The notes beneath the pieces were generated by a model that did no database searches, was not told where the DNA came from, and worked only from the letters and a program-made list of their open reading frames with translations. Below are positions 15,418-24,455 of a DNA stretch of 49,220 nucleotides, in pieces (within the stretch, counting starts at the first letter, position 1; each line of letters begins with the position of its first letter). The translations under genes were made by a program, and so were the position numbers. This DNA comes from Halieaceae bacterium UBA5085 (GTDB lineage: Bacteria; Pseudomonadota; Gammaproteobacteria; Pseudomonadales; Halieaceae), in assembly GCA_002414665.1 (NCBI GenBank), contig DIAF01000047.1:6671-55890 (forward strand), read 5' to 3'.

Positions 15418-17750
15418 GAAGGCTTCCCCCGAATGGCCAGCACGGGCACAGGCAAGTCACCCAACCAGGCCTCAAGATCAGGCGCTGGCATCGGCCGCGC
15501 GATGTAATAGCCCTGCACGGCATCACAACCCATTGCCTGCAGGAGGCGCAGGGAAGCAATGTTCTCCACGCCTTCTGCAACCACCTTCAGGCCCAGATAG
15601 TGCGCCATTTCGATAGTTGAGCGAACGATCTGCTGGTCGTCTGCGTCCTGGTCCAGCTGCAGCACCAGGCTCTTGTCGATCTTGAGCTCCTGCACCGGCA
15701 GGGTTTTAAGCTGCGCCAGGGAGGAAAAGCCCGTGCCGAAATCATCGATGGCCAGACGTATGCCCACTTTTTCGAACTCGCGGATATTGGCCAGCGCGAG
15801 ATCCATATCCGACATCATCATGGTTTCGGTAATCTCAAACACTACCGCACTGCTGTCCAGACCGGAGCTGGCCAGCTGTTTGATCGCGTGGCGCACGAAG
15901 TCCAGCTGCAGAATGTCGGCCCCCGACAGATTGATACAGACGGTGAGTTCAAGCCCGGCGCGCTCCCAATCCTGGATCTGGCGCAGCACCAGTCGCAGCA
16001 CAATCATGCTGATATCGGTGATGATGCCGGTTTGTTCCGCCACCGGAATGAATTCGTCGGGATACACCTCACCCAGCTCAGGGTCGTTCCAGCGCATGAG
16101 CGCCTCAACCTCCAGCACCCGGTGATCAGCCATGTCGTATTTGGGCTGGTAAACCATGCGGAAGTTCTCCGCGTCTACTGCCGCCTGCAAACGGTGCGCC
16201 AGCGTAATCTGGCGGAGGTGGTTTTCATCCTGTCCAATTTCGTAGAACGAGTAGCCGTGCTTGACGTTGCGCGCATTGCCCAGTGCAATCTGGGCACGTC
16301 GCAACAGCTCCTCGAACCCCTGCCCGTGCTGCGGTGCGAACACGAAGCCCAGCAACGGTTCCACACGCACCGGGATGCCGTCAATCGACAGCGGCGAGGC
16401 AAAGTCGCCGCGCAGCTTGTCCAGTACCAGATCCACGCCGGCGTGGGCCAGGGCGTCGAAGAACAGCAGTATCTGGGAGTCGGCAATCCGGGCCGCCATA
16501 TCGCCGCGGCGCAGACTGTTGCTGACGCGCTGTGCTACGGCCTGCAACACGCTGTCGCTGAAGTCGTTACCGTAGAGGTCCGTCAGCTCACGCAGGTTGC
16601 CGAGTTCCAGCAGGGCCATGGCGTAATGGCTATCTGCATTGGGTTCCGCGAGCCGACTGTTGAAAGCGCCCGCAATGTAGTTGCGATTCGGCAGGCGGGT
16701 GAGCATGTCATGCTGCGCCTGGTAGCGGATACGTGCCTCGCGTTCCGACACAGTGTCCTGCATCAGGTTCAGAGTATCAGCAAGCATGCCGAACTCGGCG
16801 CCGGAACGCAGTTCAATACGGTGCGTGTAATTGCCATCCGCAATACGCCGGGCAGCACGCACCAGAGCGTATATGGGCTGGGTCACTCCGCGAGCGATGA
16901 CCAGCGCGGTGAGGAAGGCCAGCAGCAATGCCACGCAGCCAATGATGATCATTTGCTGCCGCAGCGGGGCATAGTTCTGCAGTGCCTGCTCCAACGACTG
17001 CGAGAGCAGGGCTGTCAGACGTGCACCGCCCTCGTTCAGCAGCGGCACTTCGCGCGTGACCCAGCGCGCCATCGCGGACGTGGGTGCGGACTCAGGTTGC
17101 GCCAGGACTTGCAGCTCCACGCTCAAGGACTCCGGTAACGTGGAGTGCAACACGCGCGCCTGCTCCCCACCATTCTGCGCCAGCAGTGTGATTTCAGCAT
17201 TGGTGAGCGTGCGCAGGGCTTCCAGCATGGATTCGTCCACCGCTGTACCCAGACCGACCCATCCCATCAGGTCGGGCGCAAACACCGGCACCAGGACCAG
17301 TTGAAAGGGTTCCCCGTTAAACAGAGCGAGAATAGCGGTACCGCCTGTGGCCTTCTCGCGCAATGCGGCAGCGGCACTCTCGGGCAAGCGTTTGACATCG
17401 TGGGTGCTGAGCAGGATGTCACCTTCACGGGAGAGCATAACGACGAAATCTGCCGCAATGCGCTCCCCGTGGTTGGCCAGAACGCTGAGCATGGTCGCCT
17501 GTTCACCGGTGGCAATCGCGCGTTTAAAGGCGAAATCGGCAGCCAGCACCTGTGCCCTGCCGCGCAGCTGCTCCCGGTCAACTTCCAGCAGGGACCGGAA
17601 CACCCGTTCCACGACCTCGAGTTCGTCGCGCACGATGCTCTCGACCGCCGTGTTGGAGGCGCGCATCACCGCCAGCAGGCTGCTCGCCAACGTCACCGCG
17701 AGGAGTCCGCCAATCAGCAGCAGGAGCTTATTGCGAAAGCTGATTCGCAT
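15414..17750 (-). CDS. Membrane sensor with degenerate GGDEF and intact EAL domain
   Basis: A 778-residue c-di-GMP protein. An N-terminal membrane helix (RNKLLLLIGGLLAVTLASSL), a periplasmic sensor of about 240 residues, a second helix (MIIIGCVALLLAFLTALVIA) and a HAMP segment (RGVTQPIYALVRAARRIADG) come first. The GGDEF domain begins at DMLTRLPNRNYIAGAF, but its signature is ADSQI (residues 423-427), so cyclase activity should be lost. The EAL domain keeps E549-A550-L551, the NLSG, EITE, DDFGTG, LKIDKSLV and AEGVE motifs, so it should hydrolyse c-di-GMP. The degenerate GGDEF may bind GTP as a regulatory site. The gene overlaps the cupredoxin gene by 23 bases and DUF3034 by 4, so the periplasmic copper protein may feed the sensor (inference). 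Confidence 0.9.
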   Translation of the reverse strand: MRISFRNKLLLLIGGLLAVTLASSLLAVMRASNTAVESIVRDELEVVERVFRSLLEVDREQLRGRAQVLAADFAFKRAIATGEQATMLSVLANHGERIAADFVVMLSREGDILLSTHDVKRLPESAAAALREKATGGTAILALFNGEPFQLVLVPVFAPDLMGWVGLGTAVDESMLEALRTLTNAEITLLAQNGGEQARVLHSTLPESLSVELQVLAQPESAPTSAMARWVTREVPLLNEGGARLTALLSQSLEQALQNYAPLRQQMIIIGCVALLLAFLTALVIARGVTQPIYALVRAARRIADGNYTHRIELRSGAEFGMLADTLNLMQDTVSEREARIRYQAQHDMLTRLPNRNYIAGAFNSRLAEPNADSHYAMALLELGNLRELTDLYGNDFSDSVLQAVAQRVSNSLRRGDMAARIADSQILLFFDALAHAGVDLVLDKLRGDFASPLSIDGIPVRVEPLLGFVFAPQHGQGFEELLRRAQIALGNARNVKHGYSFYEIGQDENHLRQITLAHRLQAAVDAENFRMVYQPKYDMADHRVLEVEALMRWNDPELGEVYPDEFIPVAEQTGIITDISMIVLRLVLRQIQDWERAGLELTVCINLSGADILQLDFVRHAIKQLASSGLDSSAVVFEITETMMMSDMDLALANIREFEKVGIRLAIDDFGTGFSSLAQLKTLPVQELKIDKSLVLQLDQDADDQQIVRSTIEMAHYLGLKVVAEGVENIASLRLLQAMGCDAVQGYYIARPMPAPDLEAWLGDLPVPVLAIRGKPS

Positions 17751-18405
17751 CGCGGCTAAATCGTTTCAGCATGTTTTCCAGTTCAGAGTCTGATTTGCTG
17801 CCCTGGGGGTCCTGCCATGCCATGGGCAGTTCCAGGGCAAGCGTTACAGCCCCGTCCATCGGCAGCGGAAACTGCAGCGGCGCGGACAGCTGCGGATGCC
17901 ACACCTCAATGGCCGTCGCGGTCCCTTCCCAACGCAGCGTCGCACTGCCCTCTGCGTCGGTTACCACCGCGCTGGGGTTGGTACTGACATAGAGGTACGC
18001 CTTCATGCTGTCGTGGATATTGCAGCCAAGTGTGACCACACCCGGGGCATTGAACGCCACCGGGGGGGCGTCGTTGGCACGAAAGAGCTTCAGTTCGAAG
18101 GCGTTGCCGGGGGAAAATGAATAGACGTGGTGGCGAGTGTCGTCGCTGTTGGGAAAGGTCACCTGCGTGCCAGGCGTAATGGTGGTGACCAGGGGGTCAA
18201 AACGCCGTTCGCGCTGGTCCACCGTGGCGCCGTTCTGCGCCACCACAGGCATCGCTTTGGCATCCGGCACCGTCAGCACTGCGAAGGGCACCGGCTCACC
18301 ATCACTGCCCGCAAGTTGCACCTGCAACTCGCCCGCGATCACTTCGCCCAAACACAGTACCCACGCTACCGCGACTACAGTCGGCGACAATACACCGGCT
18401 CGCAT
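17728..18405 (-). CDS. Periplasmic cupredoxin-like protein (methylamine utilization-type)
   Basis: A 225-residue protein with an N-terminal signal (about residues 1-24) and a plastocyanin-like fold. Candidate type 1 copper ligands are a histidine in DDTRHHVYSF (H92/H93) and the cluster C128-x-x-H131-x-x-M134 in LGCNIHDSMKAY. The N-terminal ~70 residues look like a carboxypeptidase-regulatory-type beta domain. Database homologues are often labelled methylamine utilization proteins, but no mau genes are present here. It is the first gene of the cluster with the EAL sensor, DUF3034 and globin. Copper binding is well supported; the electron partner is not known. Confidence 0.82.
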   Translation of the reverse strand: MRAGVLSPTVVAVAWVLCLGEVIAGELQVQLAGSDGEPVPFAVLTVPDAKAMPVVAQNGATVDQRERRFDPLVTTITPGTQVTFPNSDDTRHHVYSFSPGNAFELKLFRANDAPPVAFNAPGVVTLGCNIHDSMKAYLYVSTNPSAVVTDAEGSATLRWEGTATAIEVWHPQLSAPLQFPLPMDGAVTLALELPMAWQDPQGSKSDSELENMLKRFSRDANQLSQ

Positions 18406-18569
18406 ACTCGAACACCCTCGCTTCCAGAGGCGCGATGATAGCGCACTCTGCGAGGATTTGGCGTGTTGCAGTCCAAAAGTTCGGAGCCACCCCCGGGCAG
18501 CGGTGCGTTTTGCGAAACTGCTTTTGAGCGCTACACTGCTCCCCTTTTTTATTCACAGGGAGACACACC

Positions 18570-19793
18570 ATGTACAGCTTCAGCGCGCAGTCCAATGCCT
18601 ACCAGGAACAGCTCCAGGCCTTCATGGACGAGCATATCTACCCAAACGAGCAGCGCTATGCTGAAGAACTACATGCCTCCAAGTCCCGCTTTGCCGCCGT
18701 GCCCGTGATGGATGAGCTGAAGGCCAAGGCCAAAGCAGCCGGCCTGTGGAACATGTTCATTTCACCCCACGAAGCGCAGTTCTGCGATCACGATGGTTTC
18801 AGCAATTTCGACTATGCACCATTGGCCGAAATGATGGGCCGCGTATTGTGGTCGGCCGAAGTCTTCAACTGCAACGCGCCGGACACGGGCAACATGGAGG
18901 TGCTGATGCGCTACGGCAGCCCGGCGCAGCAGGAGCGCTGGTTGCAGCCGCTGCTGGCCGGCGAAATCCGCTCTTCCTACGCCATGACCGAACCCCAGGT
19001 CGCCTCCTCTGACGCAACGAACGTGGAACTGCGCATTGACCAGGACGGCGACCACTGGGTGCTGAACGGTCGCAAGTGGTTTATCACCAGCGCGATGTAC
19101 GAGCGCACAAAAATCTTCATCGTCATGGGCAAGTCCGACCCCGACAACCCCAACCGTCACCTGCAACAAAGCCAGATTCTCGTGCCGCGGGACACGCCCG
19201 GTATCACCCTGGTGCGTCCGCTCACCACACTGGGCTACGATGACGCGCCGATAGGGCACGCGGAAGTGTTGTTCGAGAATGTGCGAGTGCCGGCGGAAAA
19301 CATGCTGCTGGGGCCGGGGCGCGGCTTCGAGATTGCCCAGGGGCGGCTCGGCCCGGGCCGAATCCATCACTGCATGCGCCTGATCGGTGCCGCACAGCGC
19401 TCGCTGGAACTGGCCTGCGCGCGCGCCGAAAGCCGCACCACCTTCGGCCGCAAATTGAGCCAGCATCAGTCGGTACGCGAAGACCTCGCACGCTGCTTCT
19501 CGGAAATCGAGATGGGTCGCCTGCTATTACTGAAAACCTGCGCAAAGATGGACGAGCTGACCCCCCAGGGTTCCCTCGATTATATTGCGGCGGCAAAAAG
19601 CACCGTACCGCTGCTGATGCAGAATGTTATCGATCGCTGCATGCAGATCCACGGTGCCGGTGGACTCACTGAGGACTACTGCATGGCGGAGGCCTTCAAC
19701 TACGCCCGCTGGTGTCGTCAGGCCGATGGCCCGGACCAGGTGCACCAGATGACTTTGGGGAAAATGGTCATCAAGCGCTATGTCGATGCCTGA
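18570..19793 (+). CDS. Acyl-CoA dehydrogenase
   Basis: A 407-residue FAD enzyme that introduces the alpha,beta double bond into acyl-CoA. The N-terminal helical domain is followed by the flavin-contact segment SYAMTEPQVASSDATNV (about residue 136 onwards), the strand region WVLNGRKWFITSA, and C-terminal helices with ESRTTFGRKLSQHQSV and MQIHGAGGLTEDY. The overall pattern resembles the ACAD10/ACAD11-like group, which handles branched or unusual acyl chains. A GGGAGA ribosome-binding site precedes the ATG. It overlaps the HIT gene by 14 bases and lies divergent from the cupredoxin cluster. The chain-length preference is not known. Confidence 0.93.
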   Translation: MYSFSAQSNAYQEQLQAFMDEHIYPNEQRYAEELHASKSRFAAVPVMDELKAKAKAAGLWNMFISPHEAQFCDHDGFSNFDYAPLAEMMGRVLWSAEVFNCNAPDTGNMEVLMRYGSPAQQERWLQPLLAGEIRSSYAMTEPQVASSDATNVELRIDQDGDHWVLNGRKWFITSAMYERTKIFIVMGKSDPDNPNRHLQQSQILVPRDTPGITLVRPLTTLGYDDAPIGHAEVLFENVRVPAENMLLGPGRGFEIAQGRLGPGRIHHCMRLIGAAQRSLELACARAESRTTFGRKLSQHQSVREDLARCFSEIEMGRLLLLKTCAKMDELTPQGSLDYIAAAKSTVPLLMQNVIDRCMQIHGAGGLTEDYCMAEAFNYARWCRQADGPDQVHQMTLGKMVIKRYVDA

Positions 19794-20184
19794 ACTGCAT
19801 CCGCAGTTGCAGGCCGACTGCCACGACCTGGGGCGAACCGACAGCGGTCGCCTGCTCCTATCCCGCAACGCCAGCCTGCACTGGCTGATTCTGGTGCCGG
19901 ACACACAGGCCCCCGACCTGCTGGACCTGCCGGACGATGCGCTGGGCCTGGCGCTGCGGGATTGCAGGCGCATCAGTCGGTGGCTGAAGCAGGCCTGTGG
20001 CTACCCGAAAGTGAATTTTGGCGCCCTCGGGAATCTGGTCCCGCAACTGCACCTGCATATGGTTGGCAGGCGCCCGAATGACCCTTGCTGGCCGCAGCCA
20101 GTCTGGGGCAACCTGCCAGCCGCGGGCGAGTGGTCCGCCGCCGAGATCACCGCGATCAGCGAAGCCCTGACCCTTGACCGCTAG
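19780..20184 (+). CDS. HIT-family protein with Gln in place of the first triad His
   Basis: A 134-residue histidine-triad protein, normally a nucleotide phosphoramidase or dinucleoside polyphosphate hydrolase. The active-site strand reads PQLHLHMVGRRPNDP, so the first His of HxHxH is Gln, a variant found in a recognised bacterial subgroup, while the catalytic central His is kept. PVWGN near residue 108 is typical of that group. It begins inside the end of the acyl-CoA dehydrogenase gene and overlaps the SDR gene by 11 bases. Its link to lipid metabolism is only through the operon. Confidence 0.82.
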   Translation: MSMPELHPQLQADCHDLGRTDSGRLLLSRNASLHWLILVPDTQAPDLLDLPDDALGLALRDCRRISRWLKQACGYPKVNFGALGNLVPQLHLHMVGRRPNDPCWPQPVWGNLPAAGEWSAAEITAISEALTLDR

Positions 20185-20911
20185 CCAGAGCGCCGTGATC
20201 GTGGGGGCCAGCGGCGGCATTGGCCAGGCGCTGGTGAAGCGCTTGCTGGATGACGGCCGCTACCAGAGTGTCATCGGCATCAGTCGCTCGGCGGCCCCTC
20301 CCCCGGAGCTTGCGACGCAGGCGCAATTGCGCTGGCTACCCTGTTCAGGCACACCCACATCCATTGAAACAACGGCAGCCGGGCTCGAAGACGTGCTACC
20401 CCAGCTCTCGCGCATCGTTATCTGCAGTGGCATCCTGCACGATGCGGCGCACGGTCCGGAGAAGTCGCTGGAGCAGCTGGACGCCGAGTGGATGGCGACC
20501 GTGTTGCAGGCCAACAGCATCACCCCGATGCTCTGGCTGCGCGCCCTGGTGAGCAAACTGCAGCGCAAACAGGCCTGCAGGATCGCCGTACTCAGTGCAC
20601 GGGTGGGCAGCATCTCTGACAACCAGCTGGGCGGCTGGTACAGTTATCGCGCGTCGAAAGCGGCGCTCAACATGCTGCTGAAGACGGCCGCCGTCGAACT
20701 CGCCCGCCGCGCGCCTGCATGCAAGCTGATTGCCTTCCACCCGGGCACCACAGACACCGCACTGTCCCGCCCCTTTCAGGCGCGCGTGCCCAGCGACAAA
20801 CTCTTCACGCCGGACTTTGTCGCCGAACGACTGCTGGGGATCATGGAGCAGGCGACTGCCGATGGCACGCTCTCCTACCTCGACTGGGACAACAAGCCCA
20901 TAGACTGGTAG
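20174..20911 (+). CDS. Short-chain dehydrogenase/reductase (C-factor-like)
   Basis: A 245-residue Rossmann-fold oxidoreductase. The coenzyme loop is VIVGASGGIGQAL, and the catalytic YxxxK is YSYRASK, preceded by a serine in AVLSARVGSISD. The later motif FHPGTTDTALSRPF resembles CsgA/C-factor-type SDRs. It starts with TTG, overlapping the HIT gene end, which makes it the third gene of a tightly coupled operon. The substrate cannot be inferred beyond a carbonyl or alcohol. Confidence 0.88.
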   Translation: MTASQSAVIVGASGGIGQALVKRLLDDGRYQSVIGISRSAAPPPELATQAQLRWLPCSGTPTSIETTAAGLEDVLPQLSRIVICSGILHDAAHGPEKSLEQLDAEWMATVLQANSITPMLWLRALVSKLQRKQACRIAVLSARVGSISDNQLGGWYSYRASKAALNMLLKTAAVELARRAPACKLIAFHPGTTDTALSRPFQARVPSDKLFTPDFVAERLLGIMEQATADGTLSYLDWDNKPIDW

Positions 20912-21007
20912 CACCCTGCTGGAAAACCGGACCTGCCCCGATCCCGTCGAGGTAGGCGCCCGGGTTTCCTCGACCTCGCCACAGCAAACCGCTATCCTGC
21001 CATCGCA

Positions 21008-21871
21008 TTGACTAACTGGCCTGTGCGGCCTACGGGACACGGTGTGGAACTGGTTGTTTTTGATCTCGACGGTACTCTGCTGAACAGCGAATCCGGCATC
21101 AGCCGCTACACCAGGGATACACTGGCGATGCTGGCGGAACGCAATATCGCCTATACGGTGGCAACCGGGCGCACCCTGCACGCGGCCCGCGACATCCTCG
21201 ATGGCCACGGCTTCGCGCTACCGCAGATTTACAAGAACGGCGCGATGATCTGGTGCCCGAAGGCGACAGACTACAGCCACACCAGCTTCCTGACCCAGAG
21301 TGAAATTCAGCATGTGCTGGAAGCCGTGATGGCACAGGACGTTACGCCCTTCATTTTCACACTTGCGCCCGGCAACTACCACGCGATTTACCACACGCCC
21401 CTGCGCAACGACGTGGAAAAGCGCCTGTCGGAGACCTTCGCTCAGCGTTCTGAGGTGGACGTACTGCCGGTAGAGCACATGCCCGCAGACGCGGACATCA
21501 CCAACATCAGCGCCCTGGGCAAGCCTGCACGCATCCGGGCGATTGCTGCCATGGTGGAGAACGAGGACAACCTTGTCGCCTACAGTGGCGATGCACTTGA
21601 GGGCGCCGAGTTAACCTGGATAGACATTCATCACAGTGATGCCAGCAAGGGCAACGCCGTGGAGGTGCTGAAGCGCGAGTTGGGGATACAGCGTGTGGTG
21701 TGCTTTGGCGACAGCGACAACGACCTGAGCATGTTTGCCCTGGCCGATGAATGCTACGCCCCGGACAACGCCAAACCCTATGTGAAAGCGGCCGCGAGCG
21801 CCGTGATTGGCCACCACAACGAAGACGGCATTGCGCGTTTCCTCCGCGAGCGATTCGGCCTGCCCGCCTGA
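21008..21871 (+). CDS. Cof-type HAD-superfamily phosphatase
   Basis: A 287-residue HAD hydrolase with motif I VFDLDGTLLNSE (nucleophile Asp and acid/base Asp), motif II VATGRT, Lys in DASKGNAVEVLK, and motif IV CFGDSDNDLSMF. The large C2 cap domain between residues about 90 and 200 places it in the Cof family, which dephosphorylates sugar phosphates or pyridoxal phosphate-like small molecules. A TTG at 21008 is used here; a GTG at 21044 (VELVVFDLDG) with GGGA upstream is a plausible alternative. It is convergent with the DUF4136 gene, separated by a hairpin. Confidence 0.9.
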   Translation: MTNWPVRPTGHGVELVVFDLDGTLLNSESGISRYTRDTLAMLAERNIAYTVATGRTLHAARDILDGHGFALPQIYKNGAMIWCPKATDYSHTSFLTQSEIQHVLEAVMAQDVTPFIFTLAPGNYHAIYHTPLRNDVEKRLSETFAQRSEVDVLPVEHMPADADITNISALGKPARIRAIAAMVENEDNLVAYSGDALEGAELTWIDIHHSDASKGNAVEVLKRELGIQRVVCFGDSDNDLSMFALADECYAPDNAKPYVKAAASAVIGHHNEDGIARFLRERFGLPA

Positions 21872-21884
21872 CGCCGGGCAGGCC
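21857..21884. terminator. Hairpin between convergent genes
   Basis: GGCCTGCCCG (21857-21866) and CGGGCAGGCC (21875-21884) form a perfect 10-bp stem with an 8-base loop that includes the HAD gene stop codon. No T-tract follows on either strand, so it would be a weak or bidirectional terminator at best. Confidence 0.4.
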
Positions 21885-21893
21885 TGAAGCGCG

Positions 21894-22529
21894 TCAGGGT
21901 GCCGCCTTCCCGGGCGGGAAGTCACCCAGCACCAGGTTGGCCGCGTCATCGTACTTGCTCTGGTCACGACCCAGCTCACCTTTAAGGCGTGAGCTGGTGA
22001 CGCTGCGCCAGACTGAGCGGTTCTGTTCCGGGTCGATCATGTCCACTACGAAAGTGCCCTGGGTATATTCATGCACCGACACTTCGGTACGGGTCGACAT
22101 GCAGGACCAGCAGCTGTACATGCTGTAGGTGTTGTAACGGTAAAAACCGGGGCCATACATGCCCATGGTGGTGGCGGATGGCACTTCGTAGCTGCGCACA
22201 TCCATCTTGTCCTCGGTCACAAGGTGCCAGCTCAGTAACAGGTCTGCGTCCTGTACGTTATCCACCAGGGTGAAGCCCCGTGTGGCCAGCGCCGACTTCA
22301 ACCCGTTCTCAATACGGTCGCGCGTCATGTCGCTTATTTTCAGCGGATCTTCACCGGGCGCGGATTCCGCGGCACGATACAGCGCGATGGTCTTCACGGC
22401 GCTGAAGTCGTACTCGGGGTTGTAATCCACGGAGGGCTTTGGCGGCGCGCTGGCGCAGGCGGCGAGAAAAATGGCGGCAAACAGAGCGAGAGCCGTGTGG
22501 ACGTTCGAGCGGTACAACGATCTAGCCAT
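21894..22529 (-). CDS. DUF4136 family lipoprotein
   Basis: A 211-residue outer-membrane-type lipoprotein. The signal ALALFAAIFLAAC ends with the lipidated cysteine at residue 25; then DYNPEYDFSAVKTIALY is the DUF4136 opening strand, with DADLLLSWHLVTEDKMDVRS in the middle. A Tyr/Met/Cys-rich insert (MYGPGFYRYNTYSMYSCWSC) is followed by TQGTFVVDMIDPEQNRSVWR, the usual C-terminal core. The open frame runs further upstream to 22862, but the lipoprotein start at 22529 is clearly better. Function of the family is unknown; it is common in gammaproteobacterial envelopes. Confidence 0.87.
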   Translation of the reverse strand: MARSLYRSNVHTALALFAAIFLAACASAPPKPSVDYNPEYDFSAVKTIALYRAAESAPGEDPLKISDMTRDRIENGLKSALATRGFTLVDNVQDADLLLSWHLVTEDKMDVRSYEVPSATTMGMYGPGFYRYNTYSMYSCWSCMSTRTEVSVHEYTQGTFVVDMIDPEQNRSVWRSVTSSRLKGELGRDQSKYDDAANLVLGDFPPGKAAP

Positions 22530-22691
22530 GAGGGGACCCTGTAAAGTCTTCGCAAAGAAGGAACGCAATTGTAGCGCCTGTATGCAGCGAGGTGTAGCGT
22601 GAATTTCCGGGCACGCCGCTGCCGGGTAGCTGCACTTTAGCTTGACCGGCGTGCGCGCTATCATTGGCCTCTTGAACAAGGGGCTACCATA

Positions 22692-24455
22692 ATGATCAGA
22701 AACCTCCCCGCGTTGTCGATGCTGCTGTTTGCTGCCATTAGTCACGCCACCGATATCCAGGTCATGGACGCACAGGGCAACCCGGTGCCTACCGCGATGG
22801 TGACCGCCAGCCCCCTGCGGCTGCCTCCTGCCGATCTCAGTGACGATGGCTATCCGCCCCATGGCGTGACCAATACCGCCGCGGTGACCCTCACCCGCTT
22901 CACCGACGCCGAGGGCCGGGCCAGCCTGCCCGACGCAGAGGGTGGCCGGCTGGTGCGTGTACGTGCCCAGGGTTATGTTGACGCCACGCTCACCGCTGCA
23001 CCCCGTGCTACCGACCTGTCAGTATCCCTGCAGACCATGACGCCGGAACAGTACATCGCCAGCTTTCCCTCCAACGTCTGGCTGTCACAGCTAAGCTTTG
23101 GCGGTGACGCTGAGCTGAAGAAAACCTTTCAGCTGAACTGCGCGTTCTGTCACCAGCAGGCCTCGCCGTTCATGCGCAACGAGCGCACGGTGGAACAATG
23201 GTTGGCAGTATTCGAGCGCATGAACAGCTACGGCGCGCGTCTGCCCACCGAAGACCACCTGGCGATTGCCGAACATCTGCAGCGTGAGTTGCGCGCGCTG
23301 CGGGAGCAGCCTGAGACCGTGCCGGAACCGCGCGCCTGGGGTGAATTTCTGTCCGGGGTGAGCATGACCGAGTGGCCCATCGGCGACGGCTTCTCTCAGA
23401 TGCACGACTTTCTGTTGCACCCCAACGGCATGGTGTATGTGGGCGACAACCTGTTCGACCGCCTCTACGAGGTAGACCCGAACAGCGGTGAATACACTGT
23501 TTACAAAGTGCCCCACCGCGCCGACGACGAGGTCGGCGGCATACTCGGCAATCGCTTTACCGTGTTTCCCAAAATGTACAATTACATGGGGGTTCATTCC
23601 TTCGCGGTGTCGCCGCGGGACGGTAATATCTTCATCACCCCGTCCATGCAACAGGCGCTGCTGGAGTTCAATCCGCGCACCAAGGTTTTCACCCTCCACG
23701 AGATGGAGCGCGGCTACTACCCGCACACCATCCGCATTGATGCACAGGATCGCGTGTGGTTTACCCTCGCCCTGTCCTCCCAGGTCGCGAGATTCGACCG
23801 CGACAGTGCCGAATTCACGCTTTACGACCTTCCCGCGCGCAGTGTCAAGGAGTGGCTGGTACTGAAATCCCTGCCATTGCTGTTCAGTCTGGACCCGGAG
23901 GTGCGGCCACAACCGGATCCGGACCGGGAGGGCACCGGCCTGCCCATGCCCTATGGCATTGATGTCGCGCCGGACGGGCGCATCTGGGTAGCGCGCCTGT
24001 ACGCCAACGACCTCGCGGTGATAGATCCAGCGACCGATTCGGTCAGCATGATCGAGTTTCCCTATGCCGGCCCTCGACGCCTGCGCGCAGATGCCCAGGG
24101 CAACCTGTGGATCGTCGCGTTCCAGGACTCACTACTGGTGAAATACGAGCCCGAGAGCGGCCGGTTCAGTGAATACCCCCTGCCGGTACGCAACGAAATC
24201 CCCTACGCACTCAATGTCGACCGGGAGCGCGGCGTGGTGTGGGTGAACGGCAACCAGAGCGACACACTGCTGAGTTTTGACATTGCAACAGAGGCCTGGC
24301 GCGTCTACCCCATGCCGCGACAGCGCTTCTTCACCCGCGATGTGGAGGTATCGGAGAAGGATGGCGCGGTATACACCAGCAATTCCCACTTCCCCAGCTG
24401 GCAGACCGAGGGCGGCCAGCCCACTTTGCTGCGCATTACGCCCCCCTCCCCGTGA
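22692..24455 (+). CDS. Periplasmic c-type cytochrome / virginiamycin B lyase-like beta-propeller
   Basis: A 587-residue exported protein. A signal peptide (1-19) is followed by a carboxypeptidase-regulatory-like Ig domain (about 20-110, IQVMDAQGNPVPTAMVTA). Next is a small heme c domain with CAFCH (C150, C153, H154), then a C-terminal beta-propeller of Vgb/NHL/SMP-30 type with repeats such as PYGIDVAPDGRIWVARLYAN and NEIPYALNVDRERGVVWVNG. It is unlikely to be an antibiotic lyase; the heme suggests redox function. The following gene's GTG overlaps its TGA, so it heads a three-gene operon with two PQQ proteins and may act as electron acceptor or sensor (inference). Confidence 0.83.
   Translation: MIRNLPALSMLLFAAISHATDIQVMDAQGNPVPTAMVTASPLRLPPADLSDDGYPPHGVTNTAAVTLTRFTDAEGRASLPDAEGGRLVRVRAQGYVDATLTAAPRATDLSVSLQTMTPEQYIASFPSNVWLSQLSFGGDAELKKTFQLNCAFCHQQASPFMRNERTVEQWLAVFERMNSYGARLPTEDHLAIAEHLQRELRALREQPETVPEPRAWGEFLSGVSMTEWPIGDGFSQMHDFLLHPNGMVYVGDNLFDRLYEVDPNSGEYTVYKVPHRADDEVGGILGNRFTVFPKMYNYMGVHSFAVSPRDGNIFITPSMQQALLEFNPRTKVFTLHEMERGYYPHTIRIDAQDRVWFTLALSSQVARFDRDSAEFTLYDLPARSVKEWLVLKSLPLLFSLDPEVRPQPDPDREGTGLPMPYGIDVAPDGRIWVARLYANDLAVIDPATDSVSMIEFPYAGPRRLRADAQGNLWIVAFQDSLLVKYEPESGRFSEYPLPVRNEIPYALNVDRERGVVWVNGNQSDTLLSFDIATEAWRVYPMPRQRFFTRDVEVSEKDGAVYTSNSHFPSWQTEGGQPTLLRITPPSP

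Noticed and set aside
17728..18405. Methylamine utilization pathway
   Set aside because: The family label is inherited; no methylamine dehydrogenase subunits or maturation genes are in the window.
22692..24455. Antibiotic resistance (virginiamycin B lyase) annotation
   Set aside because: Only the propeller fold is similar. The heme c motif, N-terminal domain and PQQ neighbours make a streptogramin lyase unlikely.
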